Position numbers and translations under genes: made by a program. This document shows, piece by piece, positions 36,131 to 49,929 of a stretch of DNA of 64,000 nucleotides. The number at the start of each line of letters is the position of its first letter. The stretch's first letter is position 1. The notes beneath the pieces were generated by a model that saw only the letters and a list, made by a program, of their open reading frames with translations, had not been told where the DNA came from and ran no database searches. Origin of the DNA: Amphiduros pacificus (Eukaryota > Annelida > Polychaeta > Phyllodocida > Hesionidae). The stretch covers positions 10,816,049-10,880,048 of the forward strand of contig OX439007.1 in the NCBI GenBank assembly GCA_949316495.1, written 5' to 3'.

Positions 36131-38475
36131 AGAGGTCTGACCAGGTGCTGCATGACTACATCAAAACTGCTCAACAAGAATGCAAGATGCAAAATGAATA
36201 CAGGCAAAAACATGGCAGATGCCGCCTCGTTTATCTTTCTCTTATTTGCTTTTTTATTTGAGAAAATGTTTACCACTGGGTTACTCATCCCAACAAACAA
36301 GAATGGATGCTTTTCACTTATTTTCATGCCTCTTTTATTTTTTTAAAACAATTTTCATGCCCCCTTTTATGATCTGAAATTGTCTTTTTTTTTTATATAT
36401 ATTTTTGGCCATTTCCCATGATGCATGATACAGCTGTCTGTCTCTACACCTAATAAACCTGATAAAGATGTTAAAATAGACCCAGCCAAATTTTGTAATT
36501 CTCTCATGTTTGAATATTATTACCAATATCAATCATTCTCCATGAGTGACCTCAGGAACAGATGCTGGAGTGCTGACACGCAGAAAGGGGATCTGTGAGG
36601 AGGTTAGGCCACCTTTGATCTGGGCATGCACATGCTGAGTGTCTGGGGCTGATGCTGGGCAGACATACAACACAAACACACAACATGTCCAATACAAATA
36701 CACTACATGCATATGCCTCTCTGAAGGCCTTCTCTCTCTCTGATAATAAACAGGACAGAAAGATCAAAGTTTTTACTGATAATTAAAAGACTCAGTGAAC
36801 ATCATGTTATCTTAATGAGGGTTATAATACGCAAAGAGTAAACTTTTATTCAGAACATCATTTCTGGAGGTATTTGACTATAAAATGAGTACAATTTGGA
36901 ATAAGTAATCATCCATTTGTTGTCCATCAGCATGTAGTATTGCATTAACATTAATATTGTAAAAACCTCTATCCATATTATCAGAAAGAATCATGTACAT
37001 GCTTGGCTATGTCCAAATATGTGAACATTGTAAAACAAAACTTGTTGACCAAGGCTGCACTAATTGTTAACCGAACTAAATATGACAATATAATTAAGTG
37101 AGTTATGAATTTATATTTGTCAGAATGAATCATCATTATCATGATTTTTTCCAAATTTTTTTTTTAGAAATTTGATGCTTGTACACACACGACACACACA
37201 GGTACATATCAAATCATTGGTTATTTGTTTGTTGTTTTCTACAGGATAGAGAACAATAAGTTTGTATATGTTTGGGATAGAAACCTGCTCGGGCCAAGGT
37301 CAGAGGTCAGGGGTCAGACAAGCAGATCTAAGTCGACAGCAATCAGATAAACTGGTAGCCTGTGAGGTGGAAAACTGCCCCATAAAACAATGATGAGCTC
37401 CAAGCCCAGTTATCTACACACAAATTGTGACACAATACATGTTACATGAGCCCTCTTTCCTGCTGACCCCTGAGAACAAGGCATGGGCTTAAATGTGGGC
37501 TCCGACCCCTCCGACTGACCTGTTGCATGCTGAGGTGGACTCATAAGGGCTGGTACCCTGACCCATGGTCTGTATGGACCTCTTACCAGCTGACCTCTCG
37601 CATGCCGACAGGTTACAGATGGGGTGAGGGCCCACTGCAGGTTACAGATGAGGTGAGGGCCACACCGCTTCGATGAAAGAAACATATGGATGTTGTACAT
37701 GCAGGAAACAGTCAAGTGAATAAGTAGCTCAGAGAAAAGGCTTTAATAACAGGGTTGATGGGAGGCATACAAACTGCCCATAAAGGTCTGTAGTGGCAGA
37801 CGGGCCCCTCTCCAGCCAGATAGCTGTAATAGGTAGCGGTGGCTTACCTGTCAGCCACTGTTATTTCCATCATACACAACCAATGCATTAATCAAGCTGG
37901 AATTCTATTTCATCTAATTTGATGCATTGCCTTTATTGTCACTTAATAAGTTAGATATCACAATAAAAATATCATTTAAATTTTGATCACAACAAACACA
38001 TATAAAAAACAACTCAATAAAAAAATCTAATATGTCATTAAATGACACATAGATGATAATTTAAGAGCAGCCTTTCATAGCAGATGTGGTATACTGTTTT
38101 GATAAATTGGACTACAATAAAATGAAAGTCACATTAGTTTCTGCTATTTATATGGCACAAGGAATGAATGCAAATGAAAAAAAAAACTACTCCTGGTATT
38201 TGTGAGTCATAACCAAAGTGTCTGTGAGAAAGTTGCCTGTAAATCAGAACAAGACTCACTGACCTGCAAACTAAATAACCTCTCAACATTTAATGGTTTC
38301 TGAAAGTGCCTGGCTGTATGTACATGCCCAGGGTGGAAGAAACCATGCATTGGTACGGACATTCTCTATCTGCTCGCATTGATTATCTCATGTTGATAGA
38401 CCTGGGCAGCCACCGTGCATAGATAGATTATAACAAGAATAAATGTCTCCACCCCCACTACACTGCCTCAGTCAA

Positions 38476-38702
38476 TGTGGACACTGACCACTGGTCATCC
38501 TGTCATCCCTAGTGGTCAAAAGTGGACACTGACCACTGGTTATCCTCATATCTTGCCCAAGTGGTCAGCATGGACACTGACCACTGTTCATCTTCCTATA
38601 ATATCCCAGTGGTAAACGCAGACACTGACCACTGTTCAGCCTCCTATCACCCCCCCCCCAGTCAATGCAGACACTGACCATTGGTCATCCTCCTATCATC
38701 CC
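38476..38702. repeat. Irregular tandem repeat around GACACTGACCACTGG
   Basis: The phrase GACACTGACCACTGGTCATC or a variant occurs five times, 39-58 bases apart, with CCTCCTATCATCCCC-like spacers. It is a decayed minisatellite. Confidence 0.75.
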
Positions 38703-40428
38703 CTCAACATGCCGCCTTCTTATATAAACTCCAGTTTCCCTTATGTCATGTTATATAAACACAGTCATGTCTGCAGTTGGGCCTAGCAGATTAATTTGTG
38801 AGAATAAACCATGTATACATAACCAAACAAGGAAAATCATGCACAAATTAAGTCATAAATAAATCCATTTATATCATGGCTCTTGGACTTTATAAAATAA
38901 ATATATAAAGTATATAATATATAAAAATATATGGTCATCTGACAGGCCTTAATGACCTTATATTGAAGTGCGCGAGACTAAATATGCTTCTGCTTTAAAT
39001 GGCCGGTGGTGTTTGCTGTCATGTTTCCTGTTGGTTCTTATCATGTTAATTAGAATAAATGGCCCCCTCCTGCAGACACACTCCCACTGACCACGGTTAC
39101 CTTGCTATGTCCACACACATCTATTTCATAGATTTCCTCTATCCACTTCAGGCTTAGGACTTCATGTGAGGTCCTATTGTTTTGAAATCTGAGCTCTGTA
39201 AACTTTTATTTCAGCTCTGTCAGATAATCGGAATATTCAGTTTCCAAATAGCTTCAACTTTATAATCCAAGCAATAACAATTTATCTCACTCTGTGGTGA
39301 TTCATTCTGATCTGGTTTCTCAAATCCATTTTCTTTTTCATACACCTCAACCCAACAGATCCCAAACAGATGTGATGATCTTTTCTGCAAACAGCCGTTT
39401 ATAAGGACTTCTTAAATTTAATCATTTTCTAAACTTTGCGAGTCACACAAGCCTTTTGACTAAGCCTTACAATAGGAATCCTGGAGTGACCAAACTAAGC
39501 ACCTAATTTCCGATTTCCAGATTGCTCCTTTTCAACTCTTCCCAGAGTGCACTTTTCCAGGAAGTATGTATTTCTGGGGAGCATGCAGTCTGTCACCTAA
39601 ACGGATCTCACAGTGAAGTCATATGATCTAGTGGGTTATAACTTTGATTTAGGCCTGATATCATCTGATGCGATCAATAGTTAACAGGGCGTGCTATAAA
39701 TATTTATGCTTTAATCATGCTGTGATTTACTTCAAAGTACAGAACATAGTGGAAAGAGGCGAGCTATTTTTAGTTAATATACATAAATCTATACTGATTT
39801 TGATGACATCATTCTCCTAAATATATACATATTTTTGTACATCACCAAAAAAAATCCCCATGCATTGATGTTTTTGTGTATGAACTGAAAGCAGATGGGG
39901 CAGACCCAAAGCTTGTAGATATGGAAACACACCGCATCATTTATTCCACAGGGGCGAAGCAATATGCTCACACAACAGTTAAATATAATTTGGTCATGTA
40001 TATACATCCAAGTCTTATCATAACTGATATCTTTGACAGTACTCAACCTTACATCCTATGGTAATCTGATACAAATTGTGACCTACTTAAAGCAGTACAA
40101 AATCCCCTTTTCCATTGATATTCATACTATTAGCATCCCTCTGGCCAGCGCCATTCATATGCATATTACAAACAATCCTTTATCCTCTGACATTCATACT
40201 CCTCTTCCCCTGAAGACACAATGACATTTGTCCTGTCTGGCCAATCAATAATGCCAAAGAGATTTAATGCTCTATTGGTTGCAATCATTCCGAGCGTGAT
40301 ATAGTTTCGTGGCTCACCATTTCTGACCCATTTCACACACAACTTGGTCAGCCAGATGGTTCGCAAGCCTCTACTTTCACTTTCAGATGATGCAGTCAAA
40401 TCTCAAACCTACTTCAAAGCAGGAACCT

Positions 40429-40434
40429 TTTATT
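40429..40434 (-). terminator. Candidate poly(A) signal of the SAMD5-like gene
   Basis: AATAAA on the minus strand lies about 50 bases after the TAA of the candidate last exon. The hexamer is common in AT-rich DNA, so it supports the short gene model only weakly. Confidence 0.35.
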
Positions 40435-40484
40435 TTGGCATCCTGGCGATTTCATATTTAAATTTTTTGTTTTTTGTTTTGGTT

Positions 40485-40541
40485 TTAAAAACTTAAATAC
40501 ATGTTACTTGTTTTTTGCAGTTCAAATCCGTTCATACATAC
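40485..40541 (-). CDS. Candidate last exon of the SAMD5-like gene
   Basis: An 83-bp intron would run from the donor AAG/GTCAGT at 40624 to an acceptor with a fair pyrimidine tract (TTAACCCTTCCTATGACAG). The phase fits (0) and the exon adds VCMNGFELQKTSNMYLSF and a stop. As I remember vertebrate SAMD5, its last exon also adds only about 20 residues after a lysine, beginning V-x-M-x-G as here. That likeness is short and may be chance. If the intron is retained, the protein ends two residues after the lysine. A distant last exon is also possible. Confidence 0.35.
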   Translation of the reverse strand, partial: VCMNGFELQKTSNMYLSF

Positions 40542-40624
40542 CTGTCATAGGAAGGGTTAATAAAAAAATATATGCACACATTATATCAAATAAATATATC
40601 TATCATTAATTAATATCAACTGAC

Positions 40625-41119
40625 CTTTTGAGTGGGGACATAATCACCAAGATTGATACAATCTTCGGCCAGTTTGTCTTGAATTATAGCTGTGAGTTGA
40701 AGCTTGGGGTAGGTGACTAGAGACCTCCTGGCCCCCACATAGCCATCCTCTGCCATGTCCTGGGTGTCACCCCCCAGTTCAGGTATCACATCTATCAGGG
40801 AGGTGGAGGCATAATCTCCTGTGTCACCCCCTCCTCCGTTAACAGATAAACTCCCTTGCTGTTGTGACCGCTGATACTCAGGGTCCAGGGTAAAATACAC
40901 ATGTGTTCCTCCGTGCTTTTTCAGGGAGTCCACCGCCTCCAGAACGGTTCTCCGGTGGTCCGGAGCCAGAACTCCGATCGCGTCCAAATCTTCATCCCCG
41001 ACCTGCTTGCAGATCTCCAGATCATCATATCCGTTGTCTATGAAAGCTTGTGTGTAGTGAACCAGGTCCAATGACCTCAGCCAGTTTTCCACGATGTTCT
41101 CATCCATAAAAGACTGCAT
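40625..41119 (-). CDS. SAMD5: SAM-domain protein, SAMD5-like, first coding exon
   Basis: The exon encodes 165 residues from the ATG at 41119; an in-frame ATG at 41107 aligns better with the short vertebrate N-terminus. Residues ~8-68 form a SAM domain (IVENWLRSLDLVHYTQAF, then NGYDDLEICKQVGDEDLDA and IGVLAPDHRRTVLEAV). The phrases NGYDDLE, CKQ-GD-DLDAIGVLAP-HRR and, near the end, YPKL-L---I-DKL are typical of vertebrate SAMD5. The middle (~85-130) is Gly/Ser-rich and acidic. SAM domains mediate protein-protein contacts; human SAMD5 has been linked to Eph receptor SAM domains. The exon ends in phase 0 at a GTCAGT donor. The 5' region is GC-rich with CAA repeats and a CRE. Orthology is confident; the 3' end of the gene is not settled. 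Confidence 0.88.
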
Positions 41120-41470
41120 GTGTGTATGTTTGGTGGGCACGATGCGAGAAGGGAGAGTTGTTGTTGTTGTTGCCGTGCAGCATGTTCTTTCCAGTGTGCT
41201 CTGTTGAGGCTGTCAGCTGAGCTAAGCTGAGCGAGGCTGGCCGGGCGGGCAAGGAGGCAGGCGGGAGGGGTACGTACACACTCAGGCCCGGAGATGCTGC
41301 AGCCTCCTACATGCTCCCAGCAGCCAACTTGTGTACACACAAAAGTGTCTGCAGCATCCAGCCTCCCCCGCACCACTCTACCGCATCACCCAGACACAAC
41401 CGGTCAACTCAGTCATCACACGCTCAGTGTTAACAAACTGACAGGTTTTATGTCACATGACGTCAGTATT
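41120..41470 (-). promoter_or_regulatory. Likely 5' UTR and promoter of the SAMD5-like gene
   Basis: GC content and CpG rise sharply against the AT-rich surroundings (for example CGGGCGGGCAAGGAGGCAGG at about 41241). CAA repeats stand just before the start codon. No TATA box is clear. A start site cannot be placed from sequence alone. Confidence 0.5.
41458..41465. promoter_or_regulatory. CRE palindrome near SAMD5-like promoter
   Basis: A perfect TGACGTCA lies about 340 bases upstream of the start codon, a usual place for a CREB/ATF site. Confidence 0.45.
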
Positions 41471-41736
41471 GGAAATCCTCCTTTGTTTTGCTAGCATTGA
41501 GATCGTAGGAGAGGATCATCTCTTTGTTAAATCTCAGAGGACACAATAATGATAGCGCCTTTGCACTCAGATGAAATGGGTGGCCTGCTATTGAACACTC
41601 TTCTGCCTTTGCCAGCATAAAGAGACAATGGCTTCACAGTATTAGTTGCTTGTGTCTGGCTCTTTGCTCAGTCAGTGGAAAATGTGCAGCAATTGGATCA
41701 TATGAAAGGTTCACTTTGAAGAGCTGAACACGCAAT

Positions 41737-41965
41737 CATAACTGTAGGTGCAGGTCTGGGTTTGTGATCTGACAGAATCAGATCAGATCAGAAACTCCAC
41801 AAACACTCCTCGCATCATAACTGTAGGTGCAGGTCTGGGTGGTGATCACACAGAATCAGATCAGAAACTCCACAAACACTCCTCGCATCATAACTGTAGG
41901 TGCAGGTCTGGGTGGTGATCTGACAGAATCAGATCAGATCAGAAACTCCACAAACACTCCTTGCA
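41737..41965. repeat. ~75-bp tandem triplication
   Basis: TCATAACTGTAGGTGCAGGT starts at 41737, 41815 and 41888, each followed by AGAATCAGATCAGA and AAACTCCACAAACACTCC. The copies are nearly identical, so the event is recent. Confidence 0.9.
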
Positions 41966-44900
41966 TCAAGTCCTGCATCACTGCACTCATTGCTTCTAAA
42001 TGACCTTATATTAAACACACAGATTACACTGACATTTTTATCATTTTTATGTTTTATATAATTGGTTGAGATGTCATAGGAGTATTTCAGTGAAGTAAAA
42101 TAAATTACAAGGAAATAAATACGTACAATTTCCGGTTTTCCCGGTTACATCTTTTATGACAAATATTTTCAAACAATTTCAAAACACTTAGTGGGAGTGA
42201 TATCAAATACTTCCACAATCTACATATTTTTACACACAAAACAACCATTATCTTTGATGCCACAAATATTTTGCCACTTTTTAATACATGTAAATTACCC
42301 CCAATAATATCAATAGCCGGGTGTCATTGAGTGCGTCTTAGTTTTGTAACTTCTCAGAATGGTCTACTGAACTAGCCTGTGTGATGTCTAGCCAGAATAA
42401 AGGGGAGAGCTTTGGTACTGAAAGTATCAGCTGCAGTACTTTGATATGGAATAATGGAGGAGGGTGCACACAGTGGCAGAGGATAGACTTACTAGGGGCC
42501 AACATTCGCAACTAATCAATGTCAATCAATACCCATTGTGCACACAGTAGCGCCAACATTATCTGCAGTCACATTCAATGCCAGTTGACAAATGTCATCA
42601 AATGGCCCAGTGGCTGCCATAATGACCCGTCATTATCATCCTGGGTCAACTGTTATGCATCTGTCAATGTTGGGCAAATAGGGGCTGACCCGGGGGTAAG
42701 AGACACACTGAACTTCAAGCATCTAGCGTAAATTAACTGCCTCATGTATGATGATACAACAATGTGAACAGAATATAATTCTATACAAATGTGGATTACA
42801 GCTTCAAAGTCTGCTATTATTCATTCCATATGATGGCTGGACCATTAGCAGTTTTAATCTGTTCTCAGATCAGCCTCAAGCAACTCTCATTATATATAAA
42901 GCATTTGCCCAGCAACCAAGTGCCATATCAGATACAAATATAAATGATTATCCCTTTGCATATATATCTACTTATATTTCTTATATTGCACCTCTACAAA
43001 TGTTCTGACTCGATATTGCTCTTATAAGTTTATATACTTTGGGTTATTTCACCTGAGATTAATACCATGTTAATATCTAATATGAACATCAATAGGATCC
43101 GGAGGACAAACAGATTACTATTAACTGGATACATCAGGTATGAATTCGAAGGTCAATCTATATACTGGTTGATATATGAAAATAACACTGACAAATACAC
43201 ATAAAAGTGTGATGATCATAATCCAGGAAAGTATATTTAAAGTGCTTCATCATATAACGAGGAATCTCGAATATTTCAGCACAATATCTAACATAGGTAT
43301 ATTCTATGTGCTACTCTTAATACATCAATATCATTGAATTAAGACAACTGCCAATACATACCAATTCTTTATCCAATTTGTACATAAAATTCAGTTTTCC
43401 ATGAAATTTGAAACTAGCTCATTTTGTTGTCATATAAGCTGTCATCTTATACTATTTCCACACTGGTCTATCCATAATTAATCAACCTGAGGAAAATTTA
43501 TAATGATATTTTCTATACCACACAATGTATTGCCAGTCTCTTTCACTATTTCCAAAAACATTTGATGTAAATTTATGACCTAATTAATCATGCACATACA
43601 ATTTCACATTTTGATCTATTACCCAAATTCAAGGAAAGATATGAACATTTTGGAATGATCTGTAGTTTATGATAGTTCATATTCCTTCGCTAATACCCAT
43701 GAATAGTTTAGATTGAAAGCTATTCTTTGTAAACAGAGATGGCAATTAACCCATTGCATGTCCTGGGGTAATAATAGGGAAACCACTTTGATAATGATGA
43801 TAATTGTCGGAAGCCAATGTCCATAATTATACCAGAAATGGTGTCAGTATTGGATGGGTTAACACCTTAATAACATCTCAGATTCATAATCAATAACAAT
43901 GCGCATTAAACCAAGGTAACACTGAGCTACACTTTCTTAAATTAACAAATAATTACTTAGATTTAGATTTGATTTATGATTTATTTGATAAAGTCAGGAA
44001 TGGTCATAGAATCACAGACCTTGGAATCGAGGGGAAAATTAGACAAATATATGAGGCTTAATATAAAGTGGCAAATTAGCTGTTGTAATGTTCAGTGTGC
44101 TTCATGTTGCAATAACATTAATCAATCTATAAATACTAAACGTAATAGTCCATTTCAAATATTCAAAAGTATTCATTTATTTCTTAAATTAAATGAAATA
44201 TATTAATTTTATTTTGATGCATTTATTTTATTATAATTTACATATTTTTTATATTATTATTTCAGTTGAAATAAGACAAAATCACACAACTTAATATTTC
44301 CATCTCCTATCAATCTATTAACTTTTTCCTAATGTTTCAAAATCACAACATTTGATAGTATTACAATAATTCTGACATTTATGATCATTTCTGTCATTTC
44401 ATGGGTGATTCTGTTAATATTTACTTGTTCTAAATCAATTTTGATGTGAAGATTAGCAAATGTTTGACATCCTGGCAACACTTGAGCCCCAATATCGAAC
44501 AATGACAAATTTGGATCGATACCGAATTCATTGTTAAGAGCGCGATGCAGAGCAGGGTCATTATTGAGGGAGCGTGTCGCAGCACAACATCCTTATTGGC
44601 CATGGCGTGCTGTCTCCGGAGAGTAATTAGTCAAATATTTTCCTTAATAATTCATACTTTTGTCACATTACAGCAATATTGAACAGATTTCATACTGTTT
44701 CTATATAAATAGCATTTTATTCCTCCTGAGAATTGTCTAAGGTTCCTGTATGTTTACATTTTTATGATTTATATACAAAAATATTGCAAAAATTGTTGCT
44801 GCAGTGAAAAATCTGATAACAAAAAGTATGGACCCAACCACCTCACTGAAGTGATTTGTGCTGTGTGCCTCGGAAATCAGCTTATGGTTGATCACAGGAA

Positions 44901-46256
44901 AAGGGGCCAGACATACATCAGGGGAAAACGGCCAGCCATCACAAACAGGTTTAGTCTAATTAGTTATGTCTGTGACTCTCAGGACTGTTTGAACCCTTGC
45001 CCTACATGATTCACAGAACTAATTCTCTCAAGAGGTCTGGCCATAGAACTGGAGCCTCTCCTGGGTACTTAGCAAACTAGATTCCTGAGGATACACGGGC
45101 CCTCACCGGCCACCGCCTAATTCCATTCTTCAGTCGGTGGGTCTAAGTCTGCAAGTGGCACTGGTTATCCGGGACAATCCCCAGATATATGCAGTAGCTG
45201 GGAGATAACGGAGCGGCAAGCAATTTTCTTAGATGGGTTGATCCTGTTTGCGACGGTCAAGCTTACCATTCAATGCAATTTAACAATATTTGGCTGAGAG
45301 ACAAGAGGCGGAGTTCTCTAATATTACTATTCTTCAAGCAAACCAAACCAATCAGTAGAAATGCTCTATGAATGGTTTATTGCTATAAAGTGTCCACGTA
45401 GCGCTGATGATCTGCATTAAGTGAAGCACTCTGGAGATGGGGCTGCAGTTTTATTGTTAACTAGTCTCCCTTAGTGTTCTGAAACTCTATGCTCTGTGCA
45501 AACAAACGTAAAAATTGACGGTTTCAGACCAATGGACTAATTGAATCAAATATGGGCGACACGTCTCACTGGGTGTGGGGGCGGGCAAATGTCACAGATC
45601 CCATCTGAGTTGACAATGATAGAGAATGGGAGAGGGGGATCATTTACACATAGATAGGCTATGGGATCATGGGAGGTGAGGCGGGGAGCATTCATTGTTG
45701 CGATTACTCCCGGTCACCCCGCACAGTGTAACCGCTGACAGTCACCAACCATCATCCTTATCTTTCCGGCATATCTAGTACTATTTGGTTCCATTTTAAT
45801 TATCATTTTGTCTCGAAAATGAACATTAACAGTAGTAATATTTTTTTATAATGTCCACATGGAAAAGGAGAATATAATTCACCAATCACTGTATCAATAA
45901 GCATTTAGAACCATATAAAATATGATTTGAGTCATATGAAAGCAAAAACATTTATATAAGCTCTTGTACTCTAGAGGGCAAATTATTGAATGCAAGATTA
46001 CTTACTACCTTTTAATACATAGATCACATGAATTGTTAGTATAACATATATATCGTCAATTTTTAATGATATCACACACTGCTTAATATGATTTGAGGTA
46101 GACACGGCTTTGCAAAGTTTATATTGTTTCGATATTGACCCCTCTTGGCAAGCCATAATATATTTCATGTAGATGGCTGTATCTGAACTCCGTGAACATA
46201 CTCTCCAATGTATCATTTTGGACTGGTCCAGTGGTGTCATCTGGTTAACAATTCTG

Positions 46257-46272
46257 TACACTAGATGGCGCC
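46257..46272 (+). promoter_or_regulatory. CTCF-like motif
   Basis: ACACTAGATGGCGCCG is a strong match to the CTCF core and is of the type common in invertebrates. Confidence 0.45.
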
Positions 46273-46385
46273 GTGTGATTGGTGAGCCTTCCAGTCCAGG
46301 GGCATTCAAGAATAAATTCCACCAAGTGTATTAAACAGTAGAAGCCAAACATTTATTTCATCACCCAATCAAATGAGGTCACTCC

Positions 46386-46500
46386 TGACTTTTGCATGAC
46401 CATATTGTGCCACCCATGACTTTTGCATGACCATATTGTGCCACCCATGACTTTTGCATGACCATATTGTGCCACCCATGACTTTTGCATGACCATATAG
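46386..46500. repeat. 31-bp tandem repeat, ~4 copies
   Basis: TGACTTTTGCATGACCATAT recurs every 31 bases four times with almost no change. The array ends about 55 bases before the inverted-repeat element at 46555. Confidence 0.92.
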
Positions 46501-46554
46501 CGCCATCTTTGTTTGATGTTTACATTAGATATGGCCTTTTATGCCCCTGATAAT

Positions 46555-47822
46555 GACGTACAGGAAGTTATTTCCTCGTTCACTAATTTTTCACTAATCG
46601 TAATGTTTAACCCCCTAATTCAAACCCTTATAAAAATTGCTCAATTAGTGAAAAATTCATGCAGGTACTAGGTACCCTATAGATAATTCCCTATAAAGGA
46701 AACAGCATTGAAACATCTCTCATATAAAATAATCTTTGTGCAAAAACCCATTAAAATTGTGAGTATTTTTTATTTTTCGTAATGTTTAACCCCTAAATTC
46801 AACCCCTTATAAAATTGCTCAATTAGTGAACAATTCAGGAAGGTTCTAGGTACCCTATAAATGATTCCCTATAAAGGAAAACAACATTGAAATATCTCTC
46901 ATATGAAATATTTTTTGTGCAAAAAACCATTAAAACTATGAGAATGTTTCATTTGTAAGCTCCTAATTTAACCCCTTATATTAACTGTTCAATTAGTTGA
47001 AATTTCAGGTAGGTACTAGATACTGTGTAGATGATATCCTTTAAAGGACAACACCATTGAAACATATCTCATGTGGAATATTTCTGGTATAAAAAACATA
47101 TTGAAATTGTGAGATTTAGTTTTATTTTTCTGAATGTTCAACCCGTTATAATAATTGTTCAATTAGTGAAAAATTCAGGAAGATACTAGGTACCTAAAAT
47201 ATGATTCCCATAAAGGACAACAACTTTGGAACATCTCTCATATTGAAAAAAAATCATGCTAAAAACAGAAAAAATATGATGATTTTGTAATATATCTATA
47301 TTTGACCCCCTAAATCAACCCCTTATGTTAGTTGCTCAATTAGTGAAAAAATCATGAAGGTATTACACACCATATTACTGAATTTTATAAAAAAAAACAA
47401 CACCATTGAAACATCTCTCATATGAATAATATATCACACCAAAAACAGTGTAAAATGGGTTACTTGTTAAAATATTTCATGTTTGACCTCTTTGTACAAC
47501 CCCTTATACTAATTTCTCAATTAGTGAAAAATTTGGGCAGATACTATGTACCCTATAGATGAATCCCTATAAAGGACAACATCATTGAAACATCTCTCAT
47601 AATTATTTTTAATTGCAGAATATATATTGTTTTTTTTCAGTCCAATTTCCCTGGTAGTAATCCCCTGGTAGTAATCCCTGAAAATTTTAAAAGAATTGAA
47701 GCATTGAGTCATATATTTTTAAATTAAAATGGAACGCAAAGTCAGATTTTCCGCAAAAAAATTGAACTGTTAACTGTGAATGAACTGTTAACTGTGAACT
47801 AGGAAATAACTTCCCGCACGTC
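46555..47822. mobile_element. Inverted-repeat element filled with ~180-bp tandem units
   Basis: The ends are 29-bp inverted repeats with three mismatches: GACGTACAGGAAGTTATTTC at the left and, read on the other strand, GACGTGCGGGAAGTTATTTC at the right. TGATAAT flanks both ends directly (46548-46554 and 47823-47829), a 7-bp target-site duplication. The interior is about six diverged copies of a ~170-180-bp unit, recognised by TTGCTCAATTAGTGAAAAAT near 46637, 46817, 46988, 47156, 47334 and 47516. No coding capacity. It is best read as a non-autonomous DNA transposon that carries satellite-like repeats; superfamily uncertain (hAT- or Mutator-like by duplication length). Confidence 0.75.
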
Positions 47823-47829
47823 TGATAAT

Positions 47830-49925
47830 TATCAAAATGTGACAATCGGGAATTTCATTTTTTAAACCATGTCTTCACCTTTTGCTGACCCATAAATCCT
47901 GTGCAGCTCAGCAAGATCTAATTTCAGTTCATTTATATAACACTTTATTGCAATTTGTTATCTGTTTATTTGCTCAACTCATGAGCAAATCTAACATCTT
48001 CCAGAGATAGTCACAGCTTTAACTGTCGTAATAATTTGGAGCTAGTTGTATCTCAATTTGCTGATAAGATAAGTTTCTGGCAACAATTTGAAGACTCTGT
48101 CCTTGACAGACAAGTCAAGTCCACATTCAAGGATATAACAAATTAGGCTTTTATGGGATACATTCAGCCCAAAGTCTACGCTATGATATCATGAATTACT
48201 TTTAACAGACACCGTGAGATTTCAGCCATAAAAATCCCATAAATCTGTCAAGACTTTTTGCCATCTCTTTAATGGGAGAGTTACCACGGTAGAACGGAGA
48301 TCCTGTTTCTTCTTACTTAATAAACACCACATTAAGCGCCCTTCTCTGACTGCAAGGTGAAATAAATGTCCACCGCCATGATATAAATATGATGTTTAGT
48401 TTGTAAGACATAGAGATAATGTTTGGTTTGGTGCAAAACACCACTTTTATTTTCTCTCTCTGGGGTGTGTATTGTCTGCAAGCTGGTCGGTAGTCTTGTG
48501 GTCTACGTTTAAATTTTCTTCTTTCACAGCTTGTCACATGATGTATGTAAATGTGCAGAGGGCGTCTGCCGCCTGTTGACATCCTAGTATTGCAGTCACC
48601 TTGTAAAGTCCGATAATTGGTCAGAGAGTAATCAAAACCAGCTCCCAATAAGAATGTTGAGAGAATCCCCCAAGCCCCTGAGCATCAACATATATAATTT
48701 TGAAAGATTCACCAGAAATCCTGAGCTTTCAACACGTTACCTGGCAACCAATGGTAACCTATTGTGGAGAAGAATAAACTTTTTAAAATAAACAAATATG
48801 TGTATGGACATTTTTGGATATTTGAGTTATTCCCAACACGCCAGATATGTGCAATTTGTCCCAAACAGTAAAGTCAATTCTCCCTTCAGTCATATGAACA
48901 TGTTCTCCAGGTATATACAGCCTGTATCGAGATTGGTCAAATGGAGATATATTGCCTAAAGTGAAAGATTGTGTATTTCTAAATGGGTCGTATTCGTGTA
49001 TGCACTGGAAAGATCATGATTCTGATAATAAATGGTGAAATAATTGTGAAATGGTGTTTTTACAACCCTTTCAGCAACTATGGCCATATCAGGTCAACTT
49101 TCGAGCCTTTTAACCAGCAGTGTGAAAGTGAAAGTAACACTGCTGGCAATGGGATGGTCTCTGATAATATAGAGGGCACCACAAATATCACACAGAACCC
49201 AAAACCCACAGTTATCATGTATCAATGTACGATTATCATTCATGAAAGATCTAACGGACAACAATACCCAACTCAGTGGACGTGTTAAGAAAAAAAAGAG
49301 AAAATTTGTCAATTTTGCTCCGATATGTGTTACAATCCTCTCTTAGAAAGTCAGGCATAATAAGCTGAAATGAAGGGATGAAAACTGGATTTACATCAAA
49401 AACTCATAGTGTAGTTTCCCATCGGGACATTCTGATCACACTCCAGTAGGTATCACGATCAACAACCCTTGAAAACAGACAATGCCATGCTATTTGTGAG
49501 GACACTTCAACGATCTGTGATTTCCTTTCATTTGTTTTGTTAATGTGCAACAGGCACTCAACCTTTACAAGGGCATATTCAACTATATGATTGTATCGAA
49601 ATATGTTAACCAATTCTCGGAAATGTCAGAATGTGGGACAGATGATGAAAAGTCAAATACTTCCTCTTTTATCAAGTTGCATGTTTTTTTATACACAAAG
49701 TTTGCCAAGCATGACAAGTGTTACACTGACACATATTTATCATCAAAATACATAAACACCATGTTTATTTTTTGAATGATTTAGCATTGAAACAGCCATA
49801 TTAACTGTGTTATATGGTGTGAGAATTGCACGTTTTTGGTGATTTAATTTGATACGACTCACCATTGGAAATTTATGAAACTATTAAGGGTTTAAGCTAT
49901 ATGATGAAGTTTCACTATAATCACC
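47830..49925. other. Unannotated AT-rich DNA
   Basis: No gene supported. On the minus strand near 48742-48759 an 18-bp segment between good-looking splice sites is probably chance. Confidence 0.35.
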
Positions 49926-49929
49926 AGAA

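Larger units (their letters stand above)
41471..46385. other. Unannotated AT-rich DNA upstream of the SAMD5-like gene
   Basis: A three-copy repeat (41737-41965) and a CTCF-like motif (46257) are the only features I can support. A 103-codon minus-strand frame at 45998-46309 has no family, no ATG start at its 5' end and a poor donor context. Confidence 0.35.

Noticed and set aside
40166-40399. 77-codon minus-strand frame below the SAMD5-like exons
   Set aside because: No ATG at the start, no acceptor in a fitting place and no family; it is more likely 3' UTR or flank.
45998-46309. 103-codon minus-strand frame
   Set aside because: Starts at a non-ATG codon and has a weak donor context and no recognisable family; its 5' part covers a CTCF-like motif.
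48742-48759. 18-bp segment between acceptor-like and donor-like sequences on the minus strand
   Set aside because: No neighbouring exon shares its phase or a gene context, so chance is the simplest reading.
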